64,000 nucleotides of DNA from an uncultured Alistipes sp. Lineage in GTDB: Bacteria; Bacteroidota; Bacteroidia; Bacteroidales; Rikenellaceae. The stretch is taken from positions 355,588 through 419,587 of the forward strand of contig CAAGGL010000024.1 in assembly GCA_900769405.1 (NCBI GenBank), given 5' to 3'. A program made the position numbers and the translations under genes. The notes under the pieces were generated by a model. That model did not search any database. It worked only from the letters and a program-made list of their open reading frames with translations, and was not told the DNA's origin. Shown here piece after piece: positions 9,037 to 16,777 of the stretch (its first letter is position 1; every line of letters begins with the position of its first letter).

Positions 9037-9088
9037 AAAGAGCAATCCGAAGCTCGAACAGCAAGTGTCGATCTTCGGATTCTCTTTT
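9037..9088 (+). terminator. Intrinsic terminator between ptb and buk
   Basis: The arm AAAGAGCAATCCGAAG (9037-9052) pairs with CTTCGGATTCTCTTT (9073-9087), followed by T residues. It should end or reduce ackA-ptb transcription before buk. It also argues against the upstream GTG at 9065 as the buk start. Confidence 0.8.
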
Positions 9089-9124
9089 TCAAACACTAAC
9101 CCCAACCAAGACTTAATCAACACT

Positions 9125-10198
9125 ATGGGCAACAACTACAATATCTTAGTCATCAACCCCGGATCGACTTCGACTAAGGTCGGTCTGTATCGCGACTTGG
9201 AGCCTATCACCGAGATCACCGTGCGCCATTCGCGCGAGGAACTGGCTCCATACGAAACGGTTTTTGACCAGTACGACTTCCGCTTGAATGTGGTTCTCGA
9301 CGAGCTCGCAAAACAGGGCATCGAACTCACCAATCTCAATGCCGTTATCGGTCGCGGCGGCCTGCTCAAACCACTGCAATCGGGCGTTTATGAGGTGACT
9401 CCCGCAATTATTCACGACTTGAAAAACCCGACGATGCACCACGCCTCGAACTTGGGTGGTCTGCTGGCATTGGGCATTGCGCAAAAGTTTGGTGTTAAGG
9501 CATTTATTGCTGATCCTTGCGTAACTGACGAGCTGCAACCCGTCGCTCGAATTACGGGTATTCCCTCGATCGAGCGCCGTTCGATTTGGCACGCACTGAA
9601 CCAGAAAGCTATCGCTCGCGGCTACGCTGCCAAGATCGGCAAGAAGTACGAAGAGATGAACCTGATCGTTGCACATTTGGGCGGCGGCATTACGGTCGGA
9701 GCGCACCATTTCGGTCGCGTTATCGACGTAAATAACGGTCTTTCGGGCGAAGGTCCGATTGCTCCCGAGCGCTCGGGTACACTTCCCGCTGACGGCTGGA
9801 AGGAGCTGATCGAGTCGGGCAAATACACCTCGAAAGAGTTGGATAAACTGCTCGCAGGTAAGGGCGGTTTGACGGCTCATCTGGGCACGGCGTCGATTCC
9901 CGAAGTGGTTGCCCGCATCAAGGATGGCGACGAGCACGCGAAGTTGATTCTCGACGCGATGTGCTACACCGTCGGCAAGCAGATTGGCGCTATGGCAGCC
10001 GTTCTCGAAGGTAAGGCCGAGGTGATCATCATCACGGGCGGTATCGCTCACAGCGACTACGTTTGCGACTACATCACCAAGATGTGTTCGTTCATCGCTC
10101 CCGTGCAGATCGAGGCGGGCGAGAACGAGTTGGGCGCACTGGCTTACAATGCCGTTGCGGCGCTCGATGGCGAGATCGTCCCGATGAAATACGAATAG
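9125..10198 (+). CDS. buk: Butyrate kinase
   Basis: A 357-residue acetokinase-superfamily butyrate (or branched-chain acid) kinase, forming ATP from acyl phosphate. Motifs: VINPGSTSTKVGLY, IGRGGLLKPL, AHLGGGITVGAHHFGRV, IITGGIAHS. The ATG at 9125 is chosen over a GTG at 9065 because the latter lies inside the terminator hairpin and the family starts close to the NILVINPGS motif. With ptb it would give a Ptb-Buk route; no butyryl-CoA-forming genes are in view. It ends at a clear terminator. Confidence 0.94.
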   Translation: MGNNYNILVINPGSTSTKVGLYRDLEPITEITVRHSREELAPYETVFDQYDFRLNVVLDELAKQGIELTNLNAVIGRGGLLKPLQSGVYEVTPAIIHDLKNPTMHHASNLGGLLALGIAQKFGVKAFIADPCVTDELQPVARITGIPSIERRSIWHALNQKAIARGYAAKIGKKYEEMNLIVAHLGGGITVGAHHFGRVIDVNNGLSGEGPIAPERSGTLPADGWKELIESGKYTSKELDKLLAGKGGLTAHLGTASIPEVVARIKDGDEHAKLILDAMCYTVGKQIGAMAAVLEGKAEVIIITGGIAHSDYVCDYITKMCSFIAPVQIEAGENELGALAYNAVAALDGEIVPMKYE

Positions 10199-10220
10199 TA
10201 CACTACTCTATTCGCAAACC

Positions 10221-10252
10221 AATCGCGCTCCTTTCGAGGGGCGCGATTTTTT
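10221..10252 (+). terminator. Terminator after buk
   Basis: The stem TCGCGC / GCGCGA with a short internal CC/GG pairing around TTTCGA is followed by six T residues. Confidence 0.85.
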
Positions 10253-10371
10253 ATGCCACCTCAAATTTACACCCCAACCAAAAGCGCCGTAACGCAAAGA
10301 AAATTTGGATTTTACGGTTTTTATTTGCATATTTGCGAAAAGTGACAACAACCAACCAAAATCTCACTGCG

Positions 10372-10938
10372 ATGAAACGACATCTACTGCTATTATTGGT
10401 GGCGTTTGTGTGCCTGCCGAGCCTCTGTTGCGCGCAAAAGCGAAACAAAGAGCGAGAGGAGTTGCGCGATATGCAAAAAGCAATCGCATCGATATGGTAC
10501 TCGGAAATTTACGACGGAATCTACGATCTAAGCTGGGGCAAATACGACCTTCCCCGCGCTTGGGATTTTATTCGCCAAAAGCGAATATCCAAAACCGCCC
10601 CCATAGCCGAGGAGATGGATCCCGACACCGGGCTGATCATCTCGTGCTGGAACGACGGCTCGATTTACAGAGGTCAGCAATTCTACGAAAATCTCCCTGG
10701 CGCAGGAGTAATGTACTACGCCGACGGCAGTTGTTACAGTGGAATGTGGCAGCACTTTTTACCTCACGGACAGGGCACCTACATCGCCCCGAACGGAGTT
10801 AAATTTTCGGTCAAATCCATCAAAGGTTGCCCTCACGGCAAGGGTCGCATTCAAGATAGCGACGGCACAATGTACAAGGCAAAATGGGATCACGGAGTGA
10901 TCAAGATCAAGTCAATCAAACCACTGAAAAAGAAATAA
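10372..10938 (+). CDS. MORN-repeat secreted protein
   Basis: A 188-residue protein with a signal peptide (MKRHLLLLLVAFVCLPSLCCAQ, where Cys-Cys-Ala may be a signal peptidase I or lipobox site). Residues about 100-170 hold MORN repeats: WNDGSIYRGQQFYE, GAGVMYYADGSCYSG, GQGTYIAPNG and HGKGRIQDSDGTMYKA. The ATG at 10372 is chosen because it places the signal peptide at the N-terminus and lies after the buk terminator. Function unknown; it is probably paralogous to the partial gene at the window start. It is followed by a bidirectional hairpin. Confidence 0.85.
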   Translation: MKRHLLLLLVAFVCLPSLCCAQKRNKEREELRDMQKAIASIWYSEIYDGIYDLSWGKYDLPRAWDFIRQKRISKTAPIAEEMDPDTGLIISCWNDGSIYRGQQFYENLPGAGVMYYADGSCYSGMWQHFLPHGQGTYIAPNGVKFSVKSIKGCPHGKGRIQDSDGTMYKAKWDHGVIKIKSIKPLKKK

Positions 10939-10961
10939 TTATAACGATTATCTAAACAAAC

Positions 10962-10993
10962 AAGTCGCGCCCGAAAATCGAGTGCGACTTTTG
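10962..10993. terminator. Bidirectional terminator
   Basis: AAGTCGC (10962-10968) pairs with GCGACTT (10984-10990) with T residues beyond. It lies between converging genes (the MORN protein and DUF5606). Confidence 0.7.
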
Positions 10994-11021
10994 TCTGTAA
11001 AATGGGATTAGAGCGCTTTCG

Positions 11022-11438
11022 CTACTCCTCGGTCTGCTCCTCCTCTTCGGGCAGTTTGAACTCGGTCATACCTGCTGCAACCAGCATATTGAACCAAGCA
11101 AAAACCTTCTTAATATCCGACACGTGAACGCGCTCACGATCGTACTCGGGCAACACCTCCGCAAAGTAGCTCTTCAATGCCGCTGCGTCCGACTTGGGGC
11201 TGATTGCCTCCTTGCCCTCGGTATAAGCATAGATCTTCTCGAAAACGTATGCCAGAGGCATATCCTCGTCCTCGGTGAAGATCGCGATCTCGGTCAGTGC
11301 GCTGACACGAGCCGTAGCCGATGCATTCTGGCGACGACCGTCAATGAGCGACTCAACAATAACACCATTGCTGCTGCGTGCAACATATTTGAACAAACCG
11401 GGCTGACCCGAAATTGCCAAAATCTCTTTCAATTCCAT
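11022..11438 (-). CDS. DUF5606 family protein
   Basis: A 138-residue cytoplasmic protein matching the Bacteroidota DUF5606 pattern: MELKEILAISGQPGLFKYVA at the start, EIAIFTEDEDMPLAYVFEKI in the middle, VHVSDIKKVFAWFNMLV near the end and an acidic tail. Function is unknown. It is monocistronic with its own promoter (11475-11506). Confidence 0.85.
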   Translation of the reverse strand: MELKEILAISGQPGLFKYVARSSNGVIVESLIDGRRQNASATARVSALTEIAIFTEDEDMPLAYVFEKIYAYTEGKEAISPKSDAAALKSYFAEVLPEYDRERVHVSDIKKVFAWFNMLVAAGMTEFKLPEEEEQTEE

Positions 11439-11474
11439 ACTCTTCGGTTTTGTATAATTTCGTTTTTACAGTCG

Positions 11475-11506
11475 CAAAGGTAATAATTTTTTCGACATCG
11501 CAACAA
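11475..11506 (-). promoter_or_regulatory. Promoter of the DUF5606 gene
   Basis: The minus strand carries TTGTTG (11501-11506) followed 18 or 21 bp later by TACCTTTG (11475-11482), about 40 bases before the start codon. Confidence 0.7.
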
Positions 11507-11599
11507 TCCCCCACCACCCTTTTAATCTTTCGCCACAACATTCGCCCCGTTTGAAGTCCAATTTTACCCCTTTCGCAACACGAAATTACCTCGCTATAC

Positions 11600-11630
11600 T
11601 TTGATTATATATAGAAAATACATACCTTTG
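11600..11630 (+). promoter_or_regulatory. Capsule operon promoter
   Basis: TTTG (11600-11603), a 19-bp AT-rich spacer and TACCTTTG (11623-11630) form an excellent Bacteroidota promoter. No flanking inverted repeats were found, so invertible-promoter phase variation is not supported here. Transcription would start near 11637, leaving a leader of about 150 bases before the UpxY-like gene. Confidence 0.8.
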
Positions 11631-11701
11631 TACGTTGAATACTTGTGTACTTACATCTGTTTAAGAGTGAGTTGTCGAGTGTGCGTAAAGTCGAATTGGG
11701 T

Positions 11702-11734
11702 TTGTCAGTGGCACCAGCAATAGTGCATTGACAA
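11702..11734 (+). promoter_or_regulatory. Leader hairpin upstream of the capsule genes
   Basis: TTGTCA (11702-11707) pairs with TGACAA (11729-11734), continuing through GTG(G)CAC / GTGCAT with one bulge. It lies in the untranslated leader, where UpxY-family proteins are known to act. Its role as an antitermination or pause site is inferred. Confidence 0.5.
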
Positions 11735-11785
11735 CCGCGAAGCGTACCCGACACCCACCTAAACAAGTTCAAACACACAATCTCG

Positions 11786-12310
11786 ATGAATCAATCGTCA
11801 GCACCTCAATGGTTTGCGGCATACACGCGCAACAACTTCGCCCGACGCATCAAAAGTCGTTTGGTCGAGGCCGGCGTGGAGTGCTACCTGCCGATGCGAC
11901 TGCAAGAACGCATCTACAATGGCCGCAAACGCCGCGTGGAGATGCCACTCATTCCGAATGTGATTTTCATTCGCGTGGAGGCCGAGGCGTGCTACGACAT
12001 CGTGAACGAACTATCGCTACCCGTGCGATATGTGCTTGATCGCGCCGAACGACGCCCCGCACCAATCAGCGACAAACAGTTGAACGACTTCCGTTTTTTG
12101 GTCGAGATGCCTGACGAGTGCCTGACGTTGGTTGATATTCCGCTGGCGGCGGGCGACCGCGTGCGCGTGACAAGCGGCCCGATGAAGGGTATCGAGGGCG
12201 AACTGATTCGAATCAAAGGCCACCGCCGCGTAGTCGTGCGCCTCAACGACACGATCTCCGTCGCCTCAACCTATATCCCCTCAACAATGTTGGAGAAGAT
12301 TGATGAATAG
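11786..12310 (+). CDS. UpxY-like NusG-family transcription antiterminator
   Basis: A 174-residue NusG-like protein. An N-terminal NGN domain (QWFAAYTRNNFARRIKSRL, residues about 8-27, to about 100) is followed by a KOW segment (GDRVRVTSGPMKGIEGEL, about 127-145). Members of this family in Bacteroides capsule loci bind the leader and let RNA polymerase read through the long operon. It is the first gene after the capsule promoter and leader, which fits that role. No UpxZ-like partner follows; the next gene overlaps the stop codon by 8 bases. Confidence 0.9.
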   Translation: MNQSSAPQWFAAYTRNNFARRIKSRLVEAGVECYLPMRLQERIYNGRKRRVEMPLIPNVIFIRVEAEACYDIVNELSLPVRYVLDRAERRPAPISDKQLNDFRFLVEMPDECLTLVDIPLAAGDRVRVTSGPMKGIEGELIRIKGHRRVVVRLNDTISVASTYIPSTMLEKIDE

Positions 12311-13244
12311 CCTCAATGCGACATATCCGCTTATCTCAATCATCGTTCCCGTCTATAATGCAGCGCCATATTTGGAGCGTTGCTTTCGTTGTTTGTGTGA
12401 GCAGAGCTACACGAATCTCGAATTTGTGCTGGTAGATGACGGATCGACCGACGAGAGCGGCAAGATGTGCGACCAAATAGCGGCCATAGATAGCCGTTTC
12501 AAAGTATTCCATATCGCAAATGGAGGCGCTTCGCTGGCTCGCAAATTGGGATTGGAGCACGCAACGGGCGAATTCGTCAGTTTCATCGATAGCGACGACT
12601 ACATCGCCAAAGATTACATTGCACAACTCTATTCGCTCATTGACAAATACCAAGTCAATATAAGCGCGTGCAAAGTGCAAAGAGTGTACAACGGAGAGGA
12701 CAAACCAATGGCTGAATCACGGAGCTCTATCCTTCTCGAATTTGAGCAGTTAATGCCGCGATTCTTTAAGTATGAGTTTTGGGGATTATATGGTAAATTA
12801 TACAAGCGAGCAATTTTCAATAGTATTACGTTCCCATCTGCAACTATCAGCGAGGACTATTTGGTAATGGCGCAACTCTTCTTACAAGAGCGCCAGATGG
12901 CATATACCGACACCCCGCTATACTACTACGAATATCACGAGGGCAGCTTATCGCACCTGAAATTGTCGAAACGAGCATTTGAGGAGTTTGACAATGTCAA
13001 GGCAGTTTACGAATTAATGCAGACACAAGCGCCACAATATTCAGCGATGGCATTAAGCAACGTCGTCGAAACCTGTATCAAACTACTCTCGATGGCACGC
13101 CGCGACAAAACTCGCACCTTTACCACCAATGCAACACCCCTGCGCCAATTCCTGCGCACTCACTTTTTTGAGATACTTTCAACCAAAGCCATCTACTGGA
13201 AGTTGAAGGTGGTGGCCGCAATATGCGCAGTTCAAATACTATAA
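12303..13244 (+). CDS. Family 2 glycosyltransferase
   Basis: A 313-residue GT-A fold glycosyltransferase. The N-terminus has ISIIVPVYNAAPYLE, then VDDGSTDES and the nucleotide-sugar/metal motif FIDSDDYI (DxD-like). It transfers a sugar onto the lipid-linked capsule repeat at the inner face of the membrane; donor and linkage cannot be read from sequence. The ATG at 12303 is preferred over a TTG one codon upstream. It overlaps upxY by 8 bases and shares TAATG with the next gene. Confidence 0.9.
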   Translation: MNSLNATYPLISIIVPVYNAAPYLERCFRCLCEQSYTNLEFVLVDDGSTDESGKMCDQIAAIDSRFKVFHIANGGASLARKLGLEHATGEFVSFIDSDDYIAKDYIAQLYSLIDKYQVNISACKVQRVYNGEDKPMAESRSSILLEFEQLMPRFFKYEFWGLYGKLYKRAIFNSITFPSATISEDYLVMAQLFLQERQMAYTDTPLYYYEYHEGSLSHLKLSKRAFEEFDNVKAVYELMQTQAPQYSAMALSNVVETCIKLLSMARRDKTRTFTTNATPLRQFLRTHFFEILSTKAIYWKLKVVAAICAVQIL

Positions 13245-14410
13245 TGTCTCGAAAGGTCAACATACTTTTTATTAACGGTCATCTTAATGTGGGAGGTGTC
13301 GAGCGCTCGTTGGTTGATACTCTAAAACACATTGACTACACAAAATACAACGTAGATCTACTGCTTCTCGAAGGCTTGGGGGATTATGCAATCGATATTC
13401 CAAAGCAAGTAAACATTATTCTCAAAGATACGCGTGCAGCCTATGGTCCCATAGTAAGCACAATGTTGGACAATCTCAAAAAACGTGATTGGTTCAGCAT
13501 ACAATTTCGCCTCGCTGTGTTAGCTGTAAAATTTTTAAGAACGGCTGCATACAAGTGGATTGGTAAACTACTCACACAAAACAAATGTTATGATACAGCC
13601 ATCGCTTATCGTGTAGGAATTGCTGCCGATATTGTTGCACACAGCGTCAAGTCCAATAAAAGATTATGCTGGTGGCATCACGGAGCAATAAAACCAACTG
13701 ATAATCTATCTCAGTTGGATTATTTCGATCATATAATTGCGGTTTCCACCGGAGTTAAAACGATGCTTCTCGATCATTGTCCAAGCATTGCCAATAAAAT
13801 TACCGTCATTCCGAATATGGTTGATGTGGAGCAGATTGTCGCGATGGGGAACGATGGAGATAATCCTTATGGCGACTATGACGGTTTGAAATTTGTTACT
13901 GTTGGGCGAATCGTCGTTGAAAAGCATATCGAGAATGTTGTTAAAGCGGCTGAAATATTGCGAGCAGACGGGCAACTCGATTTCAAATGGTTTGTGATTG
14001 GCGACGGCGAGCTATACGACGATATTGCCGAAATGATTCGCAAGGCGAATATTGCCGACAAGGTTATTTTGTGCGGACGTCAGGCTAATCCGTATCCATA
14101 TATCAAACACGCCGATATGATGGTTCACACTTCGCATATCGAATCGCAGGGTTTGGTGATTCAGGAGGCAATGGCGCTTGATACGCCGTGTGTAGTTACG
14201 CGATCTATTGGACCGTCAGAGTTTATTATTGACGGAGATAATGGCGTAATGGTCGAGCCTAATGTCGATAGTTTAGTCGAGGGTATATATAGACTTGTCA
14301 AGAATAAGGCGTTACAGAAGAAGATCATTCCCAATGGTCGCGCCACACTCTCACAAGGCTATACTCCCCAAGTCGTTATTGAAAAAATTGAAAAGTTGAT
14401 TAATGGATAA
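13244..14410 (+). CDS. Family 4 glycosyltransferase
   Basis: A 388-residue GT-B fold enzyme. The N-terminal domain begins NILFINGHLNVGGVERSLVD; the C-terminal donor domain shows KFVTVGRIVVEKHIE and the E-x7-E region HIESQGLVIQEAMALDTPCV. The start at 13244 is chosen because the upstream stop and this ATG overlap as TAATG; an ATG at 13223 is possible but adds 7 residues of no pattern. It acts in capsule repeat assembly; the sugar is unknown. Confidence 0.9.
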   Translation: MSRKVNILFINGHLNVGGVERSLVDTLKHIDYTKYNVDLLLLEGLGDYAIDIPKQVNIILKDTRAAYGPIVSTMLDNLKKRDWFSIQFRLAVLAVKFLRTAAYKWIGKLLTQNKCYDTAIAYRVGIAADIVAHSVKSNKRLCWWHHGAIKPTDNLSQLDYFDHIIAVSTGVKTMLLDHCPSIANKITVIPNMVDVEQIVAMGNDGDNPYGDYDGLKFVTVGRIVVEKHIENVVKAAEILRADGQLDFKWFVIGDGELYDDIAEMIRKANIADKVILCGRQANPYPYIKHADMMVHTSHIESQGLVIQEAMALDTPCVVTRSIGPSEFIIDGDNGVMVEPNVDSLVEGIYRLVKNKALQKKIIPNGRATLSQGYTPQVVIEKIEKLING

Positions 14411-15584
14411 GAATAATATCATATTCTACGGACACGGAGGAAGTGGCAACCACGGTTGCGAGGCCATTATTCGTTCGTTGCTCAAAATTATCACGCATTA
14501 CGGAATAGAGGACAAAGAATTGGTTTCGATCAAGCCAAATGAGGATGTTTCATATAAGATTGATCGCATAATAACAATCAAAGATGCACTATCTAAGCAA
14601 TACTCATTTACTGATTGGGATTTTATAGCTGCATATCTCAAAATGAAGTTATTTGGAGAGTATGAACATCTTGATGCGCTTCCTTATGTAAAGGCATTGC
14701 CCGCTCATTATAGCAAATCTATTGCATTGTCAATCGGTGGCGACAATTATTGTTATGGCGACATATCAATTTACGCCTGTTTGAATAAGATGTACAATAA
14801 ACGCAAAATAAAGACCGCGTTTATTGGATGCTCGGTAGAACCCGAATCAATTCACGATGCAAAAATGAAAGAGGATTTAAACAGATATTCTCTTATCATA
14901 GCTCGCGAAAGTATTACGTACGAGGCGATGGTGAGTGCGGGAATTGAGAATGTCAAATTATTACCCGATCCGGCATTTCAGTTGGGCCGAGTTGATCTGC
15001 CTCTTCTTGATGGGTTCGCCGAAAAAAATACTATTGGCATAAACATCAGTCCGATGGTAATGAATTGCGAAAACGGCAACAACATCACATTCAGGAACTA
15101 TGAACGCCTCATCGAGCATATTATAGACTCTACCGATATGCAGGTTGCGCTCATTCCCCACGTTGTCTGGGCAGAGAACGACGACCGAGTGCCGCTGCGA
15201 ATGTTGTTCGAGAAGTATAAGCATACAGGGCGTGTGGTGATGATCGAAGATCATAATTGTATGGAGTTGAAGGGTTATATTGCTCGTTGCCGATTTATGG
15301 TTGCGGCGCGTACCCACGCATCAATCGCGGCATATTCAACCTGCGTCCCGACGCTGGTTTTGGGTTATTCGGTCAAAGCAAAAGGTATCGCCAAAGATCT
15401 TTTCGGCACATACGAGAATTATGTATTGCCCGTGCAGTCGCTCTCGGAAGAGGATGACCTGACCAAGGCTTTCGATTGGATCTACAATAACGAAGATCTG
15501 ATTCGCAACCACTTGCAGACGATGATGCCCGAATATCGAGATCGCGCTCTGCTTATTGGCGAGGAACTGAAAAAGATTATGTAA
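14403..15584 (+). CDS. Polysaccharide pyruvyl transferase family protein
   Basis: A 393-residue member of the CsaB/polysaccharide pyruvyl transferase family, which can add a pyruvate ketal from phosphoenolpyruvate to a sugar. It begins NNIIFYGHGGSGNHGCEAII and keeps LSIGGDNYCYG, FIGCSVEP, ARESITYEAM and the C-terminal CRFMVAARTHASIAAYS. It overlaps the preceding gene by 8 bases, and its stop overlaps the next start (TAATG at 15582-15586). The tight pairing with the iron-sulfur FrhB-like gene recurs in Bacteroidota capsule loci. Confidence 0.88.
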   Translation: MDKNNIIFYGHGGSGNHGCEAIIRSLLKIITHYGIEDKELVSIKPNEDVSYKIDRIITIKDALSKQYSFTDWDFIAAYLKMKLFGEYEHLDALPYVKALPAHYSKSIALSIGGDNYCYGDISIYACLNKMYNKRKIKTAFIGCSVEPESIHDAKMKEDLNRYSLIIARESITYEAMVSAGIENVKLLPDPAFQLGRVDLPLLDGFAEKNTIGINISPMVMNCENGNNITFRNYERLIEHIIDSTDMQVALIPHVVWAENDDRVPLRMLFEKYKHTGRVVMIEDHNCMELKGYIARCRFMVAARTHASIAAYSTCVPTLVLGYSVKAKGIAKDLFGTYENYVLPVQSLSEEDDLTKAFDWIYNNEDLIRNHLQTMMPEYRDRALLIGEELKKIM

Positions 15585-16777
15585 TGACTCTGCGTCCGCT
15601 CGACATAATTCCAATAAAAGATTGTTGTGGATGTGAGGCTTGCGCGAGCATCTGCCCCAAGGGCTGTATTGAGATGCAGGCCGACGAGCACGGCTTCTTG
15701 CGCCCTTCGTTCGACGAGTCGATATGTATTCATTGTGACCTCTGCCGCAAGGCTTGCCCTATTTTAGGGGCTAAAACCCACAGCGCCGATCCCAAGATTA
15801 TAGCTTGCAAAAATCGCAACAACGAGGTGCGTTCGGCAAGTTCTTCGGGCGGAGTGTTTACGGCTATTGCCCAGAGCATTATTAGTTGCGGTGGAGCCGT
15901 CTACGGTGCAGCATTTAATGAGCATTTGGAGGTCGAGCATAAGCGCATTGATACTATCGAGGGGTTGGCGACTCTGCGTGGATCGAAATATGTGCAAAGC
16001 AGAATCGGAGATACGATGCGACAAGTCAAGAAAGATTTGAACGCTGATACGAAGGTTCTATTTACGGGCACACCCTGCCAAATCGGAGGTTTGAAAAGCT
16101 TCTTGGGAAAAGATTACAACAATCTATATTGTTTGGAGGTGGTATGCCACGGAGTTCCGAGCCCTGCAATTTTCCGCCACTACATCAACTCTTTGGAAAC
16201 AAAAGCAGCGGCCAAGGTGACATCGTTTCGTTTCCGTGACAAGGTCGAGAGCTGGCAACGCTACTCTCTCTCGGCACAATTTGACAATGGTACAGAGATG
16301 CGCCAGCAAGGAGCCGAGAATCCTTTCCAGCGTGGGTTTATTGCCGATCTATACACTCGACCATCGTGTACCGCGTGTCGATTCAAGAGCTTTGCATCGG
16401 GAGCAGACATTACGCTCGGTGATTTTTGGGGCAGCGGCATTTTCGGCGCGGAGTACAATGACGACCGAGGTATCTCGCTCGTATGTATCAATAGCACAAA
16501 GGGTGAAGAGTTGTTCGATAGTATCAAGGCAGAATTGTTTGATATTCGCACATCGACGCTCGAAGATGCAACGCGCTTTAATCCTTGCATTGTGCGCAGT
16601 ACGACTATGCACCCCAAAAGCGAGAAGTTCTGGCGAGAATACCAAACGACCGATTTTGATGCACTCATCACTCGCCTACTCCACATCCCGGCGTGGAAAC
16701 AGCGAGTAAAGTCCCTGCCGGCATACGCCAAGGCGGCAATTAAGAAGATAATAAATGGCTGCATACGAAGGAAATAA
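15584..16777 (+). CDS. FrhB-like iron-sulfur flavoprotein of the capsule locus
   Basis: A 397-residue protein with an N-terminal two-cluster ferredoxin region (CCGCEACASICPKGCIEM and CIHCDLCRKACP, residues about 10-60) followed by a coenzyme F420 hydrogenase/dehydrogenase beta-subunit domain (SSSGGVFTAIA, GTPCQIGGLKSFL, CHGVPSP, CTACRFKSFASGADITLGDFW). The family binds FAD and moves electrons; F420 itself is unlikely in this lineage. The capsule role is unknown; redox modification of a sugar or lipid intermediate is inference. It is translationally coupled to the pyruvyl transferase and overlaps wzx by 23 bases. Confidence 0.88.
   Translation: MTLRPLDIIPIKDCCGCEACASICPKGCIEMQADEHGFLRPSFDESICIHCDLCRKACPILGAKTHSADPKIIACKNRNNEVRSASSSGGVFTAIAQSIISCGGAVYGAAFNEHLEVEHKRIDTIEGLATLRGSKYVQSRIGDTMRQVKKDLNADTKVLFTGTPCQIGGLKSFLGKDYNNLYCLEVVCHGVPSPAIFRHYINSLETKAAAKVTSFRFRDKVESWQRYSLSAQFDNGTEMRQQGAENPFQRGFIADLYTRPSCTACRFKSFASGADITLGDFWGSGIFGAEYNDDRGISLVCINSTKGEELFDSIKAELFDIRTSTLEDATRFNPCIVRSTTMHPKSEKFWREYQTTDFDALITRLLHIPAWKQRVKSLPAYAKAAIKKIINGCIRRK

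Noticed and set aside
9065..9124. GTG at 9065 as the buk start
   Set aside because: It lies inside the terminator hairpin and adds residues with no family match.
11560..11660. Invertible capsule promoter
   Set aside because: No inverted repeats flank the promoter.
11720..11736. 15-base sequence GCATTGACAACCGCG shared by the capsule leader and the leader of the MerR-like gene near 36470
   Set aside because: One or two 15-base matches are expected by chance in 64 kb; the flanking bases do not match and no common structure was seen.
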